Source: an archaeon (GTDB lineage Archaea; Aenigmatarchaeota; Aenigmatarchaeia; GW2011-AR5; GCA-2688965). From it: a DNA stretch of 6,058 nucleotides. Both the position numbers and the translations under genes were made by a program. The notes beneath the pieces are model-generated. The model searched no databases, was not told the DNA's origin, and was given only the letters and a program-made list of their open reading frames with translations. The stretch is from positions 1-6,058 of the forward strand of contig NZEE01000028.1 in assembly GCA_002688965.1 (NCBI GenBank), read 5' to 3'. Below are positions 5,847-6,058 of the stretch, in pieces; within the stretch, counting starts at the first letter, position 1; each line of letters begins with the position of its first letter.

Positions 5847-6058
5847 ATGAAAAGTAATGTGATTGGAATTGTAGGGCAGGGATTTGTAGGCTCTGCTCTT
5901 AGAGAAGGGATGAAACATGCGTTTACTGTCGAAACATATGATATTGATCCAGCTAAGGAACCGACATGCTCGAATGTAAGTGAATTAGTTGATAAGTGTA
6001 ATATTGTTTTTGTGTGTCTACCGACGCCCATGAAACGAACCGGCCGTTGTGACACACA
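5847..6058 (+). CDS. UDP-glucose/GDP-mannose dehydrogenase family, N-terminus, cut by window edge
   Basis: Seventy complete codons are visible before the right edge, with no stop. The protein begins with a Rossmann fold: strand VIGIVGQGFVG (5-15) with the GxGxxG loop Gly10, Gly12 and Gly15, an acidic residue ending strand 2 (Asp32 in ETYDID), and VFVCLPTPM (54-62), the segment typical of nucleotide-sugar 6-dehydrogenases after strand 4. Full enzymes oxidise the C6 hydroxyl of a UDP- or GDP-sugar to the uronic acid with two NAD. The N-terminal domain here is shorter than in bacterial Ugd or AlgD, where about 80-90 residues usually precede the corresponding PTP segment, as in compact forms I associate with marine phages. 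The catalytic cysteine and substrate domain are outside the window, so substrate and activity are not established. The start is supported by AAGGAG five bases upstream. Confidence 0.85.
   Translation, partial: MKSNVIGIVGQGFVGSALREGMKHAFTVETYDIDPAKEPTCSNVSELVDKCNIVFVCLPTPMKRTGRCDT

Noticed and set aside
5810..6055. Open 81-codon minus-strand frame at the right edge
   Set aside because: It overlaps the dehydrogenase N-terminus, whose GxGxxG and PTP motifs and strong ribosome binding site make the + strand gene the real one.

Overview
The window is about 6.06 kb of AT-rich DNA (GC roughly in the mid-to-upper 30s % by eye). It carries seven tightly packed genes, all on the + strand, with gaps of 51 bp at most and two junctions that overlap or nearly touch. 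I see no rRNA, tRNA, IS element, CRISPR array or clear terminator. Such dense one-strand packing, with sugar-nucleotide and surface-glycan genes beside a small Cas4/RecB-like Fe-S nuclease and a short-N-terminus nucleotide-sugar dehydrogenase, resembles the auxiliary regions of large marine tailed phages (T4-like phages of cyanobacteria or SAR11-type hosts). A glycan island of an AT-rich marine bacterium is the main alternative. No virion, replication or tRNA gene is visible to settle this, so the phage assignment is an inference.

Layout. Positions 1-723 hold the C-terminal two thirds of a GDP-mannose 4,6-dehydratase, cut by the left edge. Positions 775-1695 hold a radical SAM/SPASM-type protein with all expected cysteines. 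Positions 1737-2852 hold a protein I cannot name, with a C-terminal half resembling GT-B glycosyltransferases. Positions 2874-3548 hold a CMP-sialic-acid-synthetase-type cytidylyltransferase (NeuA family). Positions 3550-5016 hold a NeuB-family nonulosonate synthase with a SAF domain and a fused C-terminal cupin. Positions 5013-5837 hold a PD-(D/E)XK nuclease with a four-cysteine Fe-S signature, starting at TTG. Positions 5847-6058 hold the N-terminus of a UDP-glucose/GDP-mannose dehydrogenase family protein, cut by the right edge.

How the genes fit together. NeuB-type and NeuA-type enzymes catalyse consecutive steps: condensation of a hexosamine-type sugar with phosphoenolpyruvate to a nine-carbon 2-keto acid, then its activation with CTP. 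With the putative glycosyltransferase and the GDP-mannose dehydratase, this suggests making and transferring unusual sugars (a nonulosonic acid and a 6-deoxyhexose) to a surface glycan or virion component. No complete pathway is present: the enzymes that would make the NeuB substrate, such as a UDP-sugar 2-epimerase, are not in the window. The radical SAM protein may modify a sugar or peptide, but its substrate cannot be read from the sequence.

Translation signals split the window. The starts at 775, 1737 and 2874 are each fixed by an upstream in-frame stop and have no Shine-Dalgarno sequence. The starts at 5013 and 5847 have GAGG and AAGGAG. This may mark the border between an acquired glycan cassette and a phage-like backbone.
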